A stretch of DNA of 45,462 nucleotides from Hyphomicrobiales bacterium (GTDB lineage: Bacteria > Pseudomonadota > Alphaproteobacteria > Rhizobiales > Xanthobacteraceae). This document shows positions 16,149-24,414 of the stretch, piece by piece. Below the pieces are notes generated by a model, which did not search any database, was not told the origin of the DNA, and saw nothing but the letters and a program-made list of their open reading frames with translations. The position numbers and the translations under genes were made by a program. The stretch covers positions 1-45,462 of the forward strand of contig WHTP01000033.1 in the NCBI GenBank assembly GCA_009377695.1, given 5' to 3'. Positions within the stretch are counted from its first letter, which is position 1. Each line of letters begins with the position of its first letter.

Positions 16149-16168
16149 CCGCCATCGCCGTCACCATT
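16143..16168 (+). repeat. Right copy of the 26-bp duplication (current thiD start)
   Basis: Offset is 215 bp from the left copy. It carries the present thiD ATG at 16145. See 15928-15953. Confidence 0.9.
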
Positions 16169-16942
16169 GCCGGGTCCGATTCGGGCGGCGGCGCCGGCAT
16201 CCAGGCCGACCTCAAGACCTTCTCCGCGCTCGGCGTCTATGGCGCGAGCGTCATCGCCGCGTTGACCGCGCAGAACACCAAGAGCGTCACCGGCATCCAC
16301 GACGTCCCGCCGGATTTCATCGCGGCGCAGATTGATGCCGTGTTCTCCGATCTCGACGTCGGCGCGGTGAAGATCGGCATGCTCTCGCAGCCCGCGGTGA
16401 TCGAGGCGGTCGCCGCCGGGCTCGATCGCTGGCAGGCAAGGAACGTCGTGCTTGATCCTGTCATGGTCGCGGGCTCGGGCGATCGTCTGCTCAATCCGGA
16501 TGCCATCGACGTGCTCAAGCGCGTGCTCATCCCGCGCGCGCTGGTGATCACGCCGAATCTGCCGGAAGCGGCGGCGCTGCTCGACGAGCCGGTGGCGTGC
16601 AACGAGGACGAGATGCTCGCGCAGGCCGGTCGTCTGCGCGATCGCGGTGCGCAGGCGGTGCTGATCAAAGGCGGCCACAGCGCCGGTGCCGAAAGCGTCG
16701 ACATGCTAGTGCTGCCGTCGTCGTTCACGCGACTGGCGACGCCGCGCATCGACACGCAGAACACGCACGGCACCGGCTGCACCCTGTCGTCCGCGATCGC
16801 AGCCGGTCTTGCCAAGGGACAAGACCTGGTTACCGCCGCGCGTGAGGCGAAAGTCTTTGTCAGCGAGGCGATCGCGGCTTCGGACCGAATCTCGATCGGT
16901 TCCGGCCATGGCCCTGTGCATCATTTCCACAGGTGGTGGTGA
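16145..16942 (+). CDS. thiD: Hydroxymethylpyrimidine/phosphomethylpyrimidine kinase ThiD
   Basis: 265 residues, ribokinase-like fold. It phosphorylates HMP and HMP-P to the diphosphate that ThiE uses, so the two genes form one pathway step pair under the upstream TPP riboswitch. Motifs: [19 protein letters not shown] at the N-terminus (substrate site), [29 protein letters not shown], and the anion-hole/catalytic [18 protein letters not shown] with the family Gly-Thr-Gly-Cys. The start is fixed by homology at [13 protein letters not shown]. The 215-bp repeat insertion moved this start away from thiE. Confidence 0.97.
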   Translation: MTAIAVTIAGSDSGGGAGIQADLKTFSALGVYGASVIAALTAQNTKSVTGIHDVPPDFIAAQIDAVFSDLDVGAVKIGMLSQPAVIEAVAAGLDRWQARNVVLDPVMVAGSGDRLLNPDAIDVLKRVLIPRALVITPNLPEAAALLDEPVACNEDEMLAQAGRLRDRGAQAVLIKGGHSAGAESVDMLVLPSSFTRLATPRIDTQNTHGTGCTLSSAIAAGLAKGQDLVTAAREAKVFVSEAIAASDRISIGSGHGPVHHFHRWW

Positions 16943-17212
16943 CGCGGTTCACATTTTGGTGACGGCGCAGCGCGGAAACCGGTCGTGCCACACGTCGTTG
17001 CGGTGCTGTAGTGTGGCTCGGGCGGGGCTACTTTGCGGCATCGAAGCGGCGGTTGGTAGAGCGTTACCCTTGGCGCTAGAGTTTCATTTGCCAAGAGAAA
17101 TCAGTGTGTTGCGGCTGTCGGTTTTGCAATGATCGTTGCCGATATGTGACAGCCAAAACGCCAACGACGCGCTATACGTCTCACTCTCGTTAACCAACTG
17201 GGGGATCACCCG
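16943..17212 (+). promoter_or_regulatory. Upstream region of the first Omp gene
   Basis: 270 bp without a gene. CTGGGGGATCACCCG precedes the ATG as ribosome-binding site region. No certain promoter hexamers or operator were recognised. Confidence 0.3.
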
Positions 17213-17953
17213 ATGAAAAAAGTTTTGCTGACCGGCGTCGCGCTTGCGGCCCTCGCTTGCGGGCCCGCACTGGCGGCCGACTTGCCGGCGCGCATGCCGG
17301 TAAAGGCTCCGCCACCGGCGCCGGTGTCCTACGGCTACAATTGGTCCGGCTTCTATCTTGGTGGCCATGCCGGCGGTGCGTTTGGTGAGAAGTGCTTCTC
17401 GGATGCGTTCGGCGATCTCGGCTGCCATGACCACGACGGGTTCGCCGGCGGCGGCCAGCTCGGCTTCAACGTCCAGAACAACCAATTCGTGTTCGGTGTC
17501 GAGTTCTCGGGAAGCTGGGCTGATCTCACCGGCAGCCATAACGATCCATTCGGTGTGGGTTTTAGTGACAGCCTTCATTCGGACATCGACACGATCCTGC
17601 TGTTCACCGGCCGCGTCGGCTTGGCCTTCGACCGCGCGCTGCTCTATGTCACCGGTGGTGGCGCATGGGTGCGCAACGAGTTCCGATACAACGACGGCTT
17701 CGGCTTCGAGTCCTCGCACAGCAAGAACCGCACCGGCTGGACCGTTGGCGCAGGCCTTGAGTACGGCTTGGCTCCGAACTGGTCGATCGCGGTGCAGTAC
17801 AACTACATCGATCTCGGTGAGAAAGACGTCAGCTTCACTACTCCTAACGTCGCCTTCACCGCTCAGACGGAGTCGCATGTCCATCTTGCCACCGCGCGGA
17901 TCAACTACCGCTTCGGCGGCTGGGGCGGGCCCCCGATCGCGGCGCGCTACTGA
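17213..17953 (+). CDS. Outer-membrane β-barrel protein, Omp25/Omp31 family (paralogue 1)
   Basis: 246 residues: signal peptide (VLLTGVALAALACGPALA) followed by ADLPARMPVKAPPPAP, the proline-rich start usual in this family, and NWSGFYLGGHAGGAFG as first β-strand. Strands alternate to the C-terminal barrel signature INYRFGGWGGPPIAARY. Members are abundant 8-stranded barrels of rhizobial and Brucella outer membranes. Two cysteines (EKCFSDAFGDLGC) lie close together in the first external loop. Its own terminator follows at 17979. Three paralogues and one relic lie downstream. Confidence 0.92.
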   Translation: MKKVLLTGVALAALACGPALAADLPARMPVKAPPPAPVSYGYNWSGFYLGGHAGGAFGEKCFSDAFGDLGCHDHDGFAGGGQLGFNVQNNQFVFGVEFSGSWADLTGSHNDPFGVGFSDSLHSDIDTILLFTGRVGLAFDRALLYVTGGGAWVRNEFRYNDGFGFESSHSKNRTGWTVGAGLEYGLAPNWSIAVQYNYIDLGEKDVSFTTPNVAFTAQTESHVHLATARINYRFGGWGGPPIAARY

Positions 17954-17978
17954 TCGCTGCTGACAATCATCCAAGTGA

Positions 17979-18010
17979 AAGCCCCGGCTCAGCACCGGGG
18001 CTTTTGCTTT
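17979..18010 (+). terminator. Rho-independent terminator of Omp paralogue 1
   Basis: AAGCCCCGG pairs with CCGGGGCTT around a 7-nt loop, followed by TTGCTTT. Confidence 0.85.
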
Positions 18011-18040
18011 GTGAGCATCGGTGAAAGGCGGATGTCCCAG

Positions 18041-18157
18041 TTGAGTTGACTCGCTCTTTCCCCGCTCGTCCCCGCGAAGGCGGGGACCCAGAACCCACAA
18101 AGCGAGGATCCTGGATTCCCGCGTTCGCGGGAATGAGCGGAGGATAGAGCCAGGCTA
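18041..18157. repeat. Dispersed repeat R, copy 1
   Basis: About 110 bp beginning TTGAGTTGACTCGCTC. It contains two hairpins (GTCCCCGCGAAGGCGGGGAC and ATTCCCGCGTTCGCGGGAAT) and ends GAGCGGAGGATAGAGCC. Copy 2 is at 23230-23343 in the same orientation; a diverged copy lies inside a coding region at 24840-24945. Confidence 0.88.
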
Positions 18158-18163
18158 CGACGG

Positions 18164-19552
18164 CTACACGGAGAAGTCGCCGGCCTGCAGCGGCGTGGTG
18201 CCGAGGACGGCAAGCTGGAAATCGGCCGCTCCGTCGCCGTCGCTGTCACCCTCGACGAGGATCGCCTCCGCCTCGTAGGGATCCTCGCCATAGATCGGAT
18301 CAGGATCGGTAACGAGAGTCGTGCCCGCCGTGGCGCGCAGTTCGCCTGCGGCACCCGTGAACTCCTCATCGCCGATGAAGTGGAACGCGTCGTCGGCCTC
18401 CGTGGTCACGTCCGCATCGATTCGGTGAAGGTCGATCCGGTCGCGGTCCGTGGCGGCGGCGTCTGAGCCGATTCCCGCAAAGTCCGTGATGACGTCCTGC
18501 GGACCGGCTCCCGCACCGCCGATCTCGTCAACGCTGTAGTAGGCGAACTTGTCGAATTCGCCGCCGCCTGTGAGGAGATCGCCTCCGTCTCCGCCGCGGA
18601 TCCAGTCTTTCCCGGCACCACCGCGGATGGAATCGGCGCCGCCTGCGCCGGAGATGCTGTCATTGCCGGCATTGCCGGCCAGAACGTTCGTTACACTGTT
18701 GCCGGTGATCTCGTTATTGAGACTGTTGCCGGATCCCTGAAATGCGGTGCCGGTCAGGGTCAGGCTTTCAACATTGGACGGCAGAAAGAAGTAGAAGCCG
18801 GAGCTGTTGACGAGATCGCTACCGCCGCCGGCGGCTTCGATAACCGATTCATGCTCCGATTCGACGAAGTAGACGTCGTCGCCTGATCCGCCGGCCATCG
18901 TGTCCGCGCCGTCGCCGCCATCGAGGCGATCATCGCCGTCGCCGCCGAAAAGCTCGTCGCTCCCGGCCTTGCCGTAGAGGCGGTCGTCGCCACCAAGGCC
19001 ATAGATGCGGTCGCCAAATGTGCCGTCATTATTATTGGTCCCGACGAGCTTGTCGTCGGCCACGGTGCCGACCTCGTAATGGTAATAGAAGTCGGACAAG
19101 TGGAGCAGGTTCGTGCCCACCGGATCCCCGACGTCGCTGGCGCCCCGGTACCTGTCGAGCACGAGGTAGTGGTCGGCCGTTCCGTCGCCGGCCTGATCGA
19201 ACTGGATGAGGATGCCCTCGCTGCCGAAGTGCTGGAACCGGTATTCGCTTCGGCCTGTCGCCGTGAAGGCGTCGTCGCCGACGAAGGTGAAGCCGGCGAA
19301 TGCGGAGAAGTCCAGCACGTCGTTCTCGTCGGGTTCAATGACGCTGCCGTGTTCGCCGAAATCCGTGATGGTCTCGTGCGAATCCGTGACCGCGCCGGTC
19401 CAGACGCTCAGGTCCGACAGGCGTTCGTAGATGAAGCGGTCGCCGCCGTCGCCTCCGGTCAATACATCATCGCCTCCAAGACCTGTGATGGTGTCGTCGT
19501 TGACTGTTCCAATCAGATTCTCGGATTCCGGCGTTCCGATGATTGTCGCCAT
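18164..19552 (-). CDS. RTX (haemolysin-type calcium-binding repeat) protein, probable type I secretion substrate
   Basis: The start at 19552 (MATIIGTPESENLIG) has GGAGGGAG at good distance; an ATG ten codons upstream lies before that site. 462 residues, no signal peptide. Glycine/aspartate nonapeptides of the GGxGxDxUx kind occur at about residues 24-40, 180-230 and 295-340 (GGDGDDRLDGGDGADTMAGG, GGAGKDWIRGGDGGDLLTGG); these wind into calcium-loaded β-rolls. Between them are β-rich segments with VITDFAG-type repeats. The C-terminus (QLAVLGTTPLQAGDFSV) suits the uncleaved type I secretion signal. No enzyme domain was recognised and no ABC/HlyD exporter genes are adjacent. Family members are secreted adhesins, toxins or S-layer-like proteins. 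Confidence 0.9.
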   Translation of the reverse strand: MATIIGTPESENLIGTVNDDTITGLGGDDVLTGGDGGDRFIYERLSDLSVWTGAVTDSHETITDFGEHGSVIEPDENDVLDFSAFAGFTFVGDDAFTATGRSEYRFQHFGSEGILIQFDQAGDGTADHYLVLDRYRGASDVGDPVGTNLLHLSDFYYHYEVGTVADDKLVGTNNNDGTFGDRIYGLGGDDRLYGKAGSDELFGGDGDDRLDGGDGADTMAGGSGDDVYFVESEHESVIEAAGGGSDLVNSSGFYFFLPSNVESLTLTGTAFQGSGNSLNNEITGNSVTNVLAGNAGNDSISGAGGADSIRGGAGKDWIRGGDGGDLLTGGGEFDKFAYYSVDEIGGAGAGPQDVITDFAGIGSDAAATDRDRIDLHRIDADVTTEADDAFHFIGDEEFTGAAGELRATAGTTLVTDPDPIYGEDPYEAEAILVEGDSDGDGAADFQLAVLGTTPLQAGDFSV

Positions 19553-19865
19553 GGTCGTCTCTCCCTCCACGTGAGTGTGCAACTGAACTCAGCGGGAGGC
19601 TAACGAGGAATCGGGTCGCCTGTTCCGACCAGAGGATCCGAATTTGGCGTTCCGGTTGTGATCGGCTTGGTCGCCCCGATCGCATACGACACTGTGTCAC
19701 GCACGCGCGTCTTGCAGATCGTCAGCGGGAGCCGAACGTTGCGACAAGTTCGGCAAACCATTGGCCCGCTTGCCGCGCAACGTCGTCATGGAGAGAAATA
19801 TAGAGCAGCAATTCAAACATCAACGCCAACGGCGGTGGCATCGGCGATGCGGCGCTTCGGTTCGT
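19553..19865. other. Spacer upstream of the RTX gene
   Basis: About 310 bp, lower in coding character. It should contain the RTX promoter (minus strand); no clear hexamers were recognised. Short frames here look like chance. Confidence 0.35.
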
Positions 19866-19919
19866 GACAAGTTTGAATACAACGACGCCGGTTTCATGTC
19901 GTTGGTGGCGCACGACTGA
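19866..19919 (+). pseudogene. Relic of an Omp25/31-type gene (internal strand plus C-terminus)
   Basis: The frame reads DKFEYNDAGFMSLVAHD then stop. This looks like the FRYNDGFGF strand of paralogue 1 joined directly to a degraded copy of the family C-terminus (VARY has become VAHD). The following bases (CTGATCGCT, then the terminator) match the 3' flank of paralogue 1. No start or signal peptide remains, so a deletion has removed most of the gene. Confidence 0.6.
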
Positions 19920-19945
19920 TCGCTCGGGACATCATTCAACGTGAT

Positions 19946-19976
19946 AGCCCCGGCTCATAACCGGGGCTTTTGTTTT
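19946..19976 (+). terminator. Terminator kept by the Omp relic
   Basis: AGCCCCGG pairs with CCGGGGCT, then TTTGTTTT. Almost the same hairpin and U-tract as the terminator of paralogue 1. Confidence 0.8.
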
Positions 19977-20360
19977 CTAACTGGTAAGAGGGCCAACACG
20001 TTTACTTCGGATGGCGAGCGCGATTCTGCGCGAGGTGGATTTGTTACCTGACGAATCGCGTCGAGCGGGATCTCGACGTCATCACGGTGCGGGTTCAATG
20101 ATCGCTTCGACAGCTCGGCCACCGCTCGACTGAATCACCAAGCGTGACTGATCACGAAGCGCATCGTGACTGCTCAGAACGCCGATGCCCGGTCCATAAC
20201 GTTTGATGATGGATGAGCGTTATATTTGTATAGCGTTTTCAAACTTTTATTGTGGAATGTTGCGTGGCTACAACAGACATTGTCCCCAATGTGACGTAAA
20301 CTTGGCACTCGCAATTTGGCCGTGAGCGGGGCCAATCGGGGCACATAACGGGGGCACATC
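19977..20360 (+). promoter_or_regulatory. Upstream region of Omp paralogue 2
   Basis: 384 bp with no gene. It is AT-rich near 20215-20265 (GCGTTATATTTGTATAGCG), where a promoter is likely. The short word CAACAGACATTG at about 20269-20281 recurs upstream of paralogue 4 (about 22370-22383), a possible shared control site. A CGGGGGCA stretch precedes the ATG. Confidence 0.35.
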
Positions 20361-21134
20361 ATGAAAAAGATTCTGGGCGGATTAGCACTTAGCGTTTTCC
20401 TCACAGCGCCTGTCATGGCGGCGGATATGCGGATGCCGGTCAAGGCGCCGCCGCTGCCGCCGCCGCCTGTGCTGTATAGCTGGACCGGCTGCTACATCGG
20501 CGGCCACGTCGGCTACGCGTGGAGCAAGCGGCGGGTCGACCATGACCCTGCTTTGATCCTTCCTCTCGGCTTCGACTTTGATCACGAGGCGGACGGCTTT
20601 GTTGCCGGCGGGCAGGTTGGCTGTAACTTCTGGCAGAACGACCGCGTGGTGTTTGGCATCGAAGGCCAGGCCTCGTGGGCCGACATGGATCACGAGTTCA
20701 ATGCGCCCTTCGGAACGGCGTTTCCAGACAGCGGCCGCTATCATTCGGAATCGGATATCATCGGCAGCCTCGCGCTCCGGCTCGGCTATGCCTTCGGTGC
20801 GACTGGTCAGACCCTGGGGTTCGTCAAGGGTGGTGCCGCCTTCATCAATGAGCGGCACCACACGTCGTCGCTTGATCCCAACTTCGCGTTTGACTCTGAC
20901 AAGGAGCTCCGCTGGGGCTGGATGGTCGGCGCTGGTTTCGAGCAGGCCCTTGGCAGCAACTGGTCGTTCAAGGCCGAGTACAACTACAGCCACTTCGGCA
21001 GCAACGATATCGCGCTCTGCAACGGCTTCGGTGCTTGCTTCGACTTCGACGTTCGCCAGCACGTCCATCTCGTGAAGTTCGGCCTCAACTATCGCTTCGG
21101 CGGTTTTGGTGGCCCGGTGGTCGCACGCTACTGA
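20361..21134 (+). CDS. Outer-membrane β-barrel protein, Omp25/Omp31 family (paralogue 2)
   Basis: 257 residues. Signal peptide MKKILGGLALSVFLTAPVMA, then ADMRMPVKAPPLPPPP and the first strand YSWTGCYIGGHVGYAW. The barrel ends LNYRFGGFGGPVVARY. The first 150 nucleotides or so are nearly identical to paralogue 3, whereas loops differ, pointing to a fairly recent tandem duplication. Two cysteines (TGCYIGG and GQVGCNF) are shared with paralogue 3, positioned where they could pair. It ends with its own terminator at 21161. Confidence 0.92.
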   Translation: MKKILGGLALSVFLTAPVMAADMRMPVKAPPLPPPPVLYSWTGCYIGGHVGYAWSKRRVDHDPALILPLGFDFDHEADGFVAGGQVGCNFWQNDRVVFGIEGQASWADMDHEFNAPFGTAFPDSGRYHSESDIIGSLALRLGYAFGATGQTLGFVKGGAAFINERHHTSSLDPNFAFDSDKELRWGWMVGAGFEQALGSNWSFKAEYNYSHFGSNDIALCNGFGACFDFDVRQHVHLVKFGLNYRFGGFGGPVVARY

Positions 21135-21160
21135 ACGGCGCGCGCTGACAGCTTGAGATC

Positions 21161-21192
21161 AGAAGCCCTGGGCTTGCCCGGGGCTTCTTTAT
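21161..21192 (+). terminator. Rho-independent terminator of Omp paralogue 2
   Basis: AGAAGCCC-GGGC pairs with GCCC-GGGGCTTCT around a tiny loop, with a TTT tail. Confidence 0.8.
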
Positions 21193-21379
21193 GTCTGGGC
21201 GACGCGAGTTTTGCACAGGGGTATGTCGAAAGGTATCTCAATACGGGGAAAAATAGTTGTGATATCAATGGCTTGCAATTTGCAAAAACGTGTTGCCTAA
21301 ACGTGACAGCTTTCCGCCCGCTTTATGTCTAAATTCCCATCTCGGGACAGCCCTCCTGGGGCCAGTAAAGGGGCAAATC

Positions 21380-22144
21380 ATGAAGAAGATTCTGGGCGGA
21401 TTGGTACTGAGTGCTTTCCTCGCGGCGCCTGTTATGGCGGCGGATATGCGGATGCCGGTCAAGGCGCCGCCGCTGCCGCCGCCGCCTGTGCTGTATAGCT
21501 GGACCGGCTGCTACATCGGCGGTCATGTCGGCTATGCGTGGGGGAAGAAGGAGGTTGATGTCCTTCCCTTCGATCCGTTCCAAGCCGATCTTGATCACGA
21601 CGCCGATGGCTTCGTGGCCGGCGGTCAGGTGGGCTGCAATCTCTGGCAAAGCGACCGTTGGGTGTTTGGCATCGAAGGCCAGGCGTCCTGGGCCGACATC
21701 GATGGCGACGTTACGGTCACCGGACAAACGTTTGGCTGGACCGGCTTCGGTACCAAAGCCGATGTCATCGGCAGCCTTGCTGGGCGTCTCGGCTACGCCT
21801 TCGGCGCGACCGGACAGACGCTGCTGTTCGTGAAAGGCGGTGCAGCGTTCATCCACGAGCACCATACGGCGACATTCTTCGGTCCTCTAACGTTTGAGAC
21901 GGATAAGGAACTGCGCTGGGGCTGGATGGTCGGCGCTGGCTTTGAGCAGGCGCTCGGCAACAACTGGTCATTTAAGGCCGAGTACAATTACAGCCACTTC
22001 GGAAGCAAGGACTTCGACGTGTGTTTTGGTCCAGGTGCACCCGACTGCGTGAGTTTCGAGGTCGATCAGCACGTCCATCTCGTGAAGGTCGGCATCAACT
22101 ACAAGTTCGGTGGTTTCGGCGGCCCGGTCGTGGCGCGCTACTGA
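21380..22144 (+). CDS. Outer-membrane β-barrel protein, Omp25/Omp31 family (paralogue 3)
   Basis: The start at 21380 gives 254 residues. The frame is open 30 codons upstream, but the signal peptide MKKILGGLVLSAFLAAPVMA begins here and a GGGGCAAATC stretch precedes it. Mature part ADMRMPVKAPPLPPPP, first strand SWTGCYIGGHVGYAWG, last strand INYKFGGFGGPVVARY. Closest relative in the window is paralogue 2. Differences concentrate in the predicted external loops (for example DVTVTGQTFGWTGFGTK), as expected for surface-exposed regions. Confidence 0.92.
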   Translation: MKKILGGLVLSAFLAAPVMAADMRMPVKAPPLPPPPVLYSWTGCYIGGHVGYAWGKKEVDVLPFDPFQADLDHDADGFVAGGQVGCNLWQSDRWVFGIEGQASWADIDGDVTVTGQTFGWTGFGTKADVIGSLAGRLGYAFGATGQTLLFVKGGAAFIHEHHTATFFGPLTFETDKELRWGWMVGAGFEQALGNNWSFKAEYNYSHFGSKDFDVCFGPGAPDCVSFEVDQHVHLVKVGINYKFGGFGGPVVARY

Positions 22145-22172
22145 TCACCTGACACGATTGAACTGACGACGG

Positions 22173-22204
22173 AGCCCCGGGAGAGATCCCGGGGCTTTTC
22201 TTTG
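22173..22204 (+). terminator. Rho-independent terminator of Omp paralogue 3
   Basis: A perfect 10-bp stem AGCCCCGGGA/TCCCGGGGCT with a GAGA loop, followed by TTTCTTTG. Confidence 0.88.
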
Positions 22205-22469
22205 TCCACTACGACTCGATGATCCGAAAGCACGTCGATAAAGCCGGCATAAAAGAATGCTCTCGTAGCGAGTAGCCCACGCGGATCGCTGGCAAAGTTC
22301 GCGCGGAAGATGCACTTGGGCCGATACTGTCGAACATCTACGGCGTTTTCCGCGCCGCGTTGCGCCCGCGCAACAGACATTGCCGAGCGATTGGCCTATC
22401 TGATGACCCATCAAATTCACAGATGCCCAGTTCCGGCCCAGCAACGCAGCAGTGACTAAGGAAGACACC

Positions 22470-23198
22470 ATGAAAGGATTCGTCGGCAGTCTCATCGTGA
22501 GCGCGGCATTGGCCGCGCCGGCTCTCGCGGCTGACATGCCGGTGAAGGCGCGCCCGGCGCCAGTTGTTGCGGCGTACGACTGGAGCGGTTTCTACGTCGG
22601 CGTTCATGGTGGCTACGGCTGGGGCGATGTGGGCTTCACGATGCCCGGATTTGCGGGCGTCAGCGAATACGATTCGACCGGCTTCGTGGGCGGCGGCCAT
22701 GTTGGAATCAACTGGCAGTTCAATCGGCTTGTGCTGGGCGTCGAAGGCGTGCTGAACCTCAACACGACGGAAGATTCGGCCGTCTGCCCCAACGCAGCAC
22801 TCCGCTGTGAAAACGATATCGACCACTTCTGGCGGGTCGGTGGCCGCGTTGGCGTCACCGACGTGCTCAGCAACAACACGCTGATCTACGGCATGGCGGG
22901 CTTCGCCCGCGCGAAGGTCGATTCGCGGCTCGTGACGGGAGGCGGCGTCGAATTCGCCACGGCGTCCCGTCACCATCATGGCGCATATTTCGGCGCCGGC
23001 ATCGAATATGCCGTGACGCCGAACTTCATCATCGGCCTCGAGGGCTATCACGTCTCGCTCGGTGACAAGCAGCACTTCACGCCGAACGGCGCTGTCATCC
23101 CCGGGCTCACGCGGGATGTGGATCTCGACTTCTCGGTGGTGCAGGCGCGTGCGTCCTACAAGTTCAACTGGGGCGGGCCGGTCGTCGCACGCTACTGA
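22470..23198 (+). CDS. Outer-membrane β-barrel protein, Omp25/Omp31 family (paralogue 4)
   Basis: The start at 22470 gives 242 residues; AAGGAAG lies just upstream, inside a six-codon upstream extension of the frame. Signal peptide MKGFVGSLIVSAALAAPALA, then ADMPVKARPAPVV and YDWSGFYVGVHGGYGWG. C-terminus ASYKFNWGGPVVARY. More distant from paralogues 2 and 3 than they are from each other. It also has a close cysteine pair (CPNAALRC). No terminator was found; a dispersed repeat begins 31 bp after the stop codon. Confidence 0.92.
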   Translation: MKGFVGSLIVSAALAAPALAADMPVKARPAPVVAAYDWSGFYVGVHGGYGWGDVGFTMPGFAGVSEYDSTGFVGGGHVGINWQFNRLVLGVEGVLNLNTTEDSAVCPNAALRCENDIDHFWRVGGRVGVTDVLSNNTLIYGMAGFARAKVDSRLVTGGGVEFATASRHHHGAYFGAGIEYAVTPNFIIGLEGYHVSLGDKQHFTPNGAVIPGLTRDVDLDFSVVQARASYKFNWGGPVVARY

Positions 23199-23229
23199 GC
23201 GCTACTCCGACATCTAGACCATTTCCTGG

Positions 23230-23343
23230 TTGAGTTGACTCGCTCTCCCCGCTCGTCCCCGCGAAGGCGGGGACCCAGGAGTCTTTAAGGGCGATTCTGG
23301 ATTCCCGCTTTCGCGGGAATGAGCGGAGGATAGAGCCGGGCTA
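23230..23343. repeat. Dispersed repeat R, copy 2
   Basis: Same order of landmarks as copy 1: TTGAGTTGACTCGCTC, GTCCCCGCGAAGGCGGGGAC, TTCTGGATTCCCGC, TTCGCGGGAATGAGCGG, GGATAGAGCC. Direct orientation relative to copy 1, about 5.1 kb away, so the pair brackets the RTX gene and three Omp genes. Confidence 0.88.
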
Positions 23344-23399
23344 AGCGGATGGCGGCCAAACCGCCTTGCTCCGGCCCGCTTGCAACGTTACCATTCGCC

Positions 23400-24392
23400 A
23401 TGGCAGACACGCCGCAACCCCCAACCGCGCTGCCCACCGCCGCCGACGTCGATGCCGCGGCCAACCGGCTCGCGGGGGTGGCGTTGCGCACGCCGCTGAT
23501 TTCCTCGCCGGTGCTCGACGCAGCGATCGGCGCCCGGGTGTTCCTGAAGGCGGAGACGCTTCAGCGCACCGGCTCGTTTAAGTTCCGCGGCGCCTATAAC
23601 AAGTTGTCCACCATCCCGGCCGACCAGCGCAGCGGCGGCGTTGTGGCTTATTCTTCCGGCAATCACGCGCAGGGCGTGGCGGCGGCGGCGCAGGTCCTTG
23701 GCATGCCGGCGGTCATCGTGATGCCGTCGGATGCGCCGCGGTCCAAGCGCGAGCGCACTGCCGCGCTTGGCGCCGAGGTCGTGCTCTACGACCGCGAACG
23801 CGAGGACCGTACCGCAATCGCGAGCGGCATCGCCGCCAAGCGCGGCGCCGTGGTGGTGCCGCCATTCGACGATCCGATGGTAATCGCAGGGCAGGGCACC
23901 GTCGGCCGCGAGATCATCGAGGACCTGACCGCACTCGGGCTGGCGCCCGATGTGGTGATCGTGGGCGCCTCCGGCGGCGGCCTGATCGCCGGCATCGCGC
24001 TCGCAATCAAGGCGCGGGCGCCGGGCGCGAAGTTCTACTCGGCGGAGCCCGAAGGCTTCGACGACACCGCGCGTTCGTTCAGGAGCGGCAAGCGCGAGGC
24101 CAATGCGCGCATGAGCTCGATCTGCGATGCGCTGATGAGCAATACGCCCGGCGCGATCACCTTCGAGATCAACCGGCGGCTGGTGGGCGAGGGCATTTCC
24201 GCGAGCGATGCCGAGGTCGGCCGCGCGGTCGCCTTCGCATTCCGCGAGCTCAAGCTCGTGGTTGAGCCCGGAGGAGCAATTGGTCTTGCGGCGCTGCTCG
24301 CCGGCAAGCTCGACGTAAAAGGCAAGGTCGTGGTGGGCGTGCTGTCGGGTGGCAATGTCGACGCCGAACTGTTCCACCAATTGGTGGCCTGA
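23400..24392 (+). CDS. Threonine/serine dehydratase-like enzyme (fold type II PLP)
   Basis: The start at 23400 gives 330 residues; the frame extends 17 codons upstream towards repeat R. The PLP lysine is Lys61 in SFKFRGAYN. Other family marks: VVAYSSGNHAQGVAAAAQVLG (substrate loop), the phosphate-binding glycine loop GASGGGLIAG at about 187-196, and VEPGGAIGLAALL plus VLSGGNVDAELF near the C-terminus. The enzyme removes ammonia from threonine or serine to give 2-oxobutyrate or pyruvate. Lack of a C-terminal ACT domain points to the short, catabolic type, or to a serine racemase-like activity, which sequence alone does not exclude. Confidence 0.9.
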   Translation: MADTPQPPTALPTAADVDAAANRLAGVALRTPLISSPVLDAAIGARVFLKAETLQRTGSFKFRGAYNKLSTIPADQRSGGVVAYSSGNHAQGVAAAAQVLGMPAVIVMPSDAPRSKRERTAALGAEVVLYDREREDRTAIASGIAAKRGAVVVPPFDDPMVIAGQGTVGREIIEDLTALGLAPDVVIVGASGGGLIAGIALAIKARAPGAKFYSAEPEGFDDTARSFRSGKREANARMSSICDALMSNTPGAITFEINRRLVGEGISASDAEVGRAVAFAFRELKLVVEPGGAIGLAALLAGKLDVKGKVVVGVLSGGNVDAELFHQLVA

Positions 24393-24414
24393 CCCGCGCG
24401 CCAGACTTTCCGCA

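Noticed and set aside
23349-23399. Upstream start for the threonine dehydratase-like enzyme
   Set aside because: The extra 17 residues lie directly beside repeat R and are not typical of the family; the ATG at 23400 is preferred, although no strong ribosome-binding site decides the matter.
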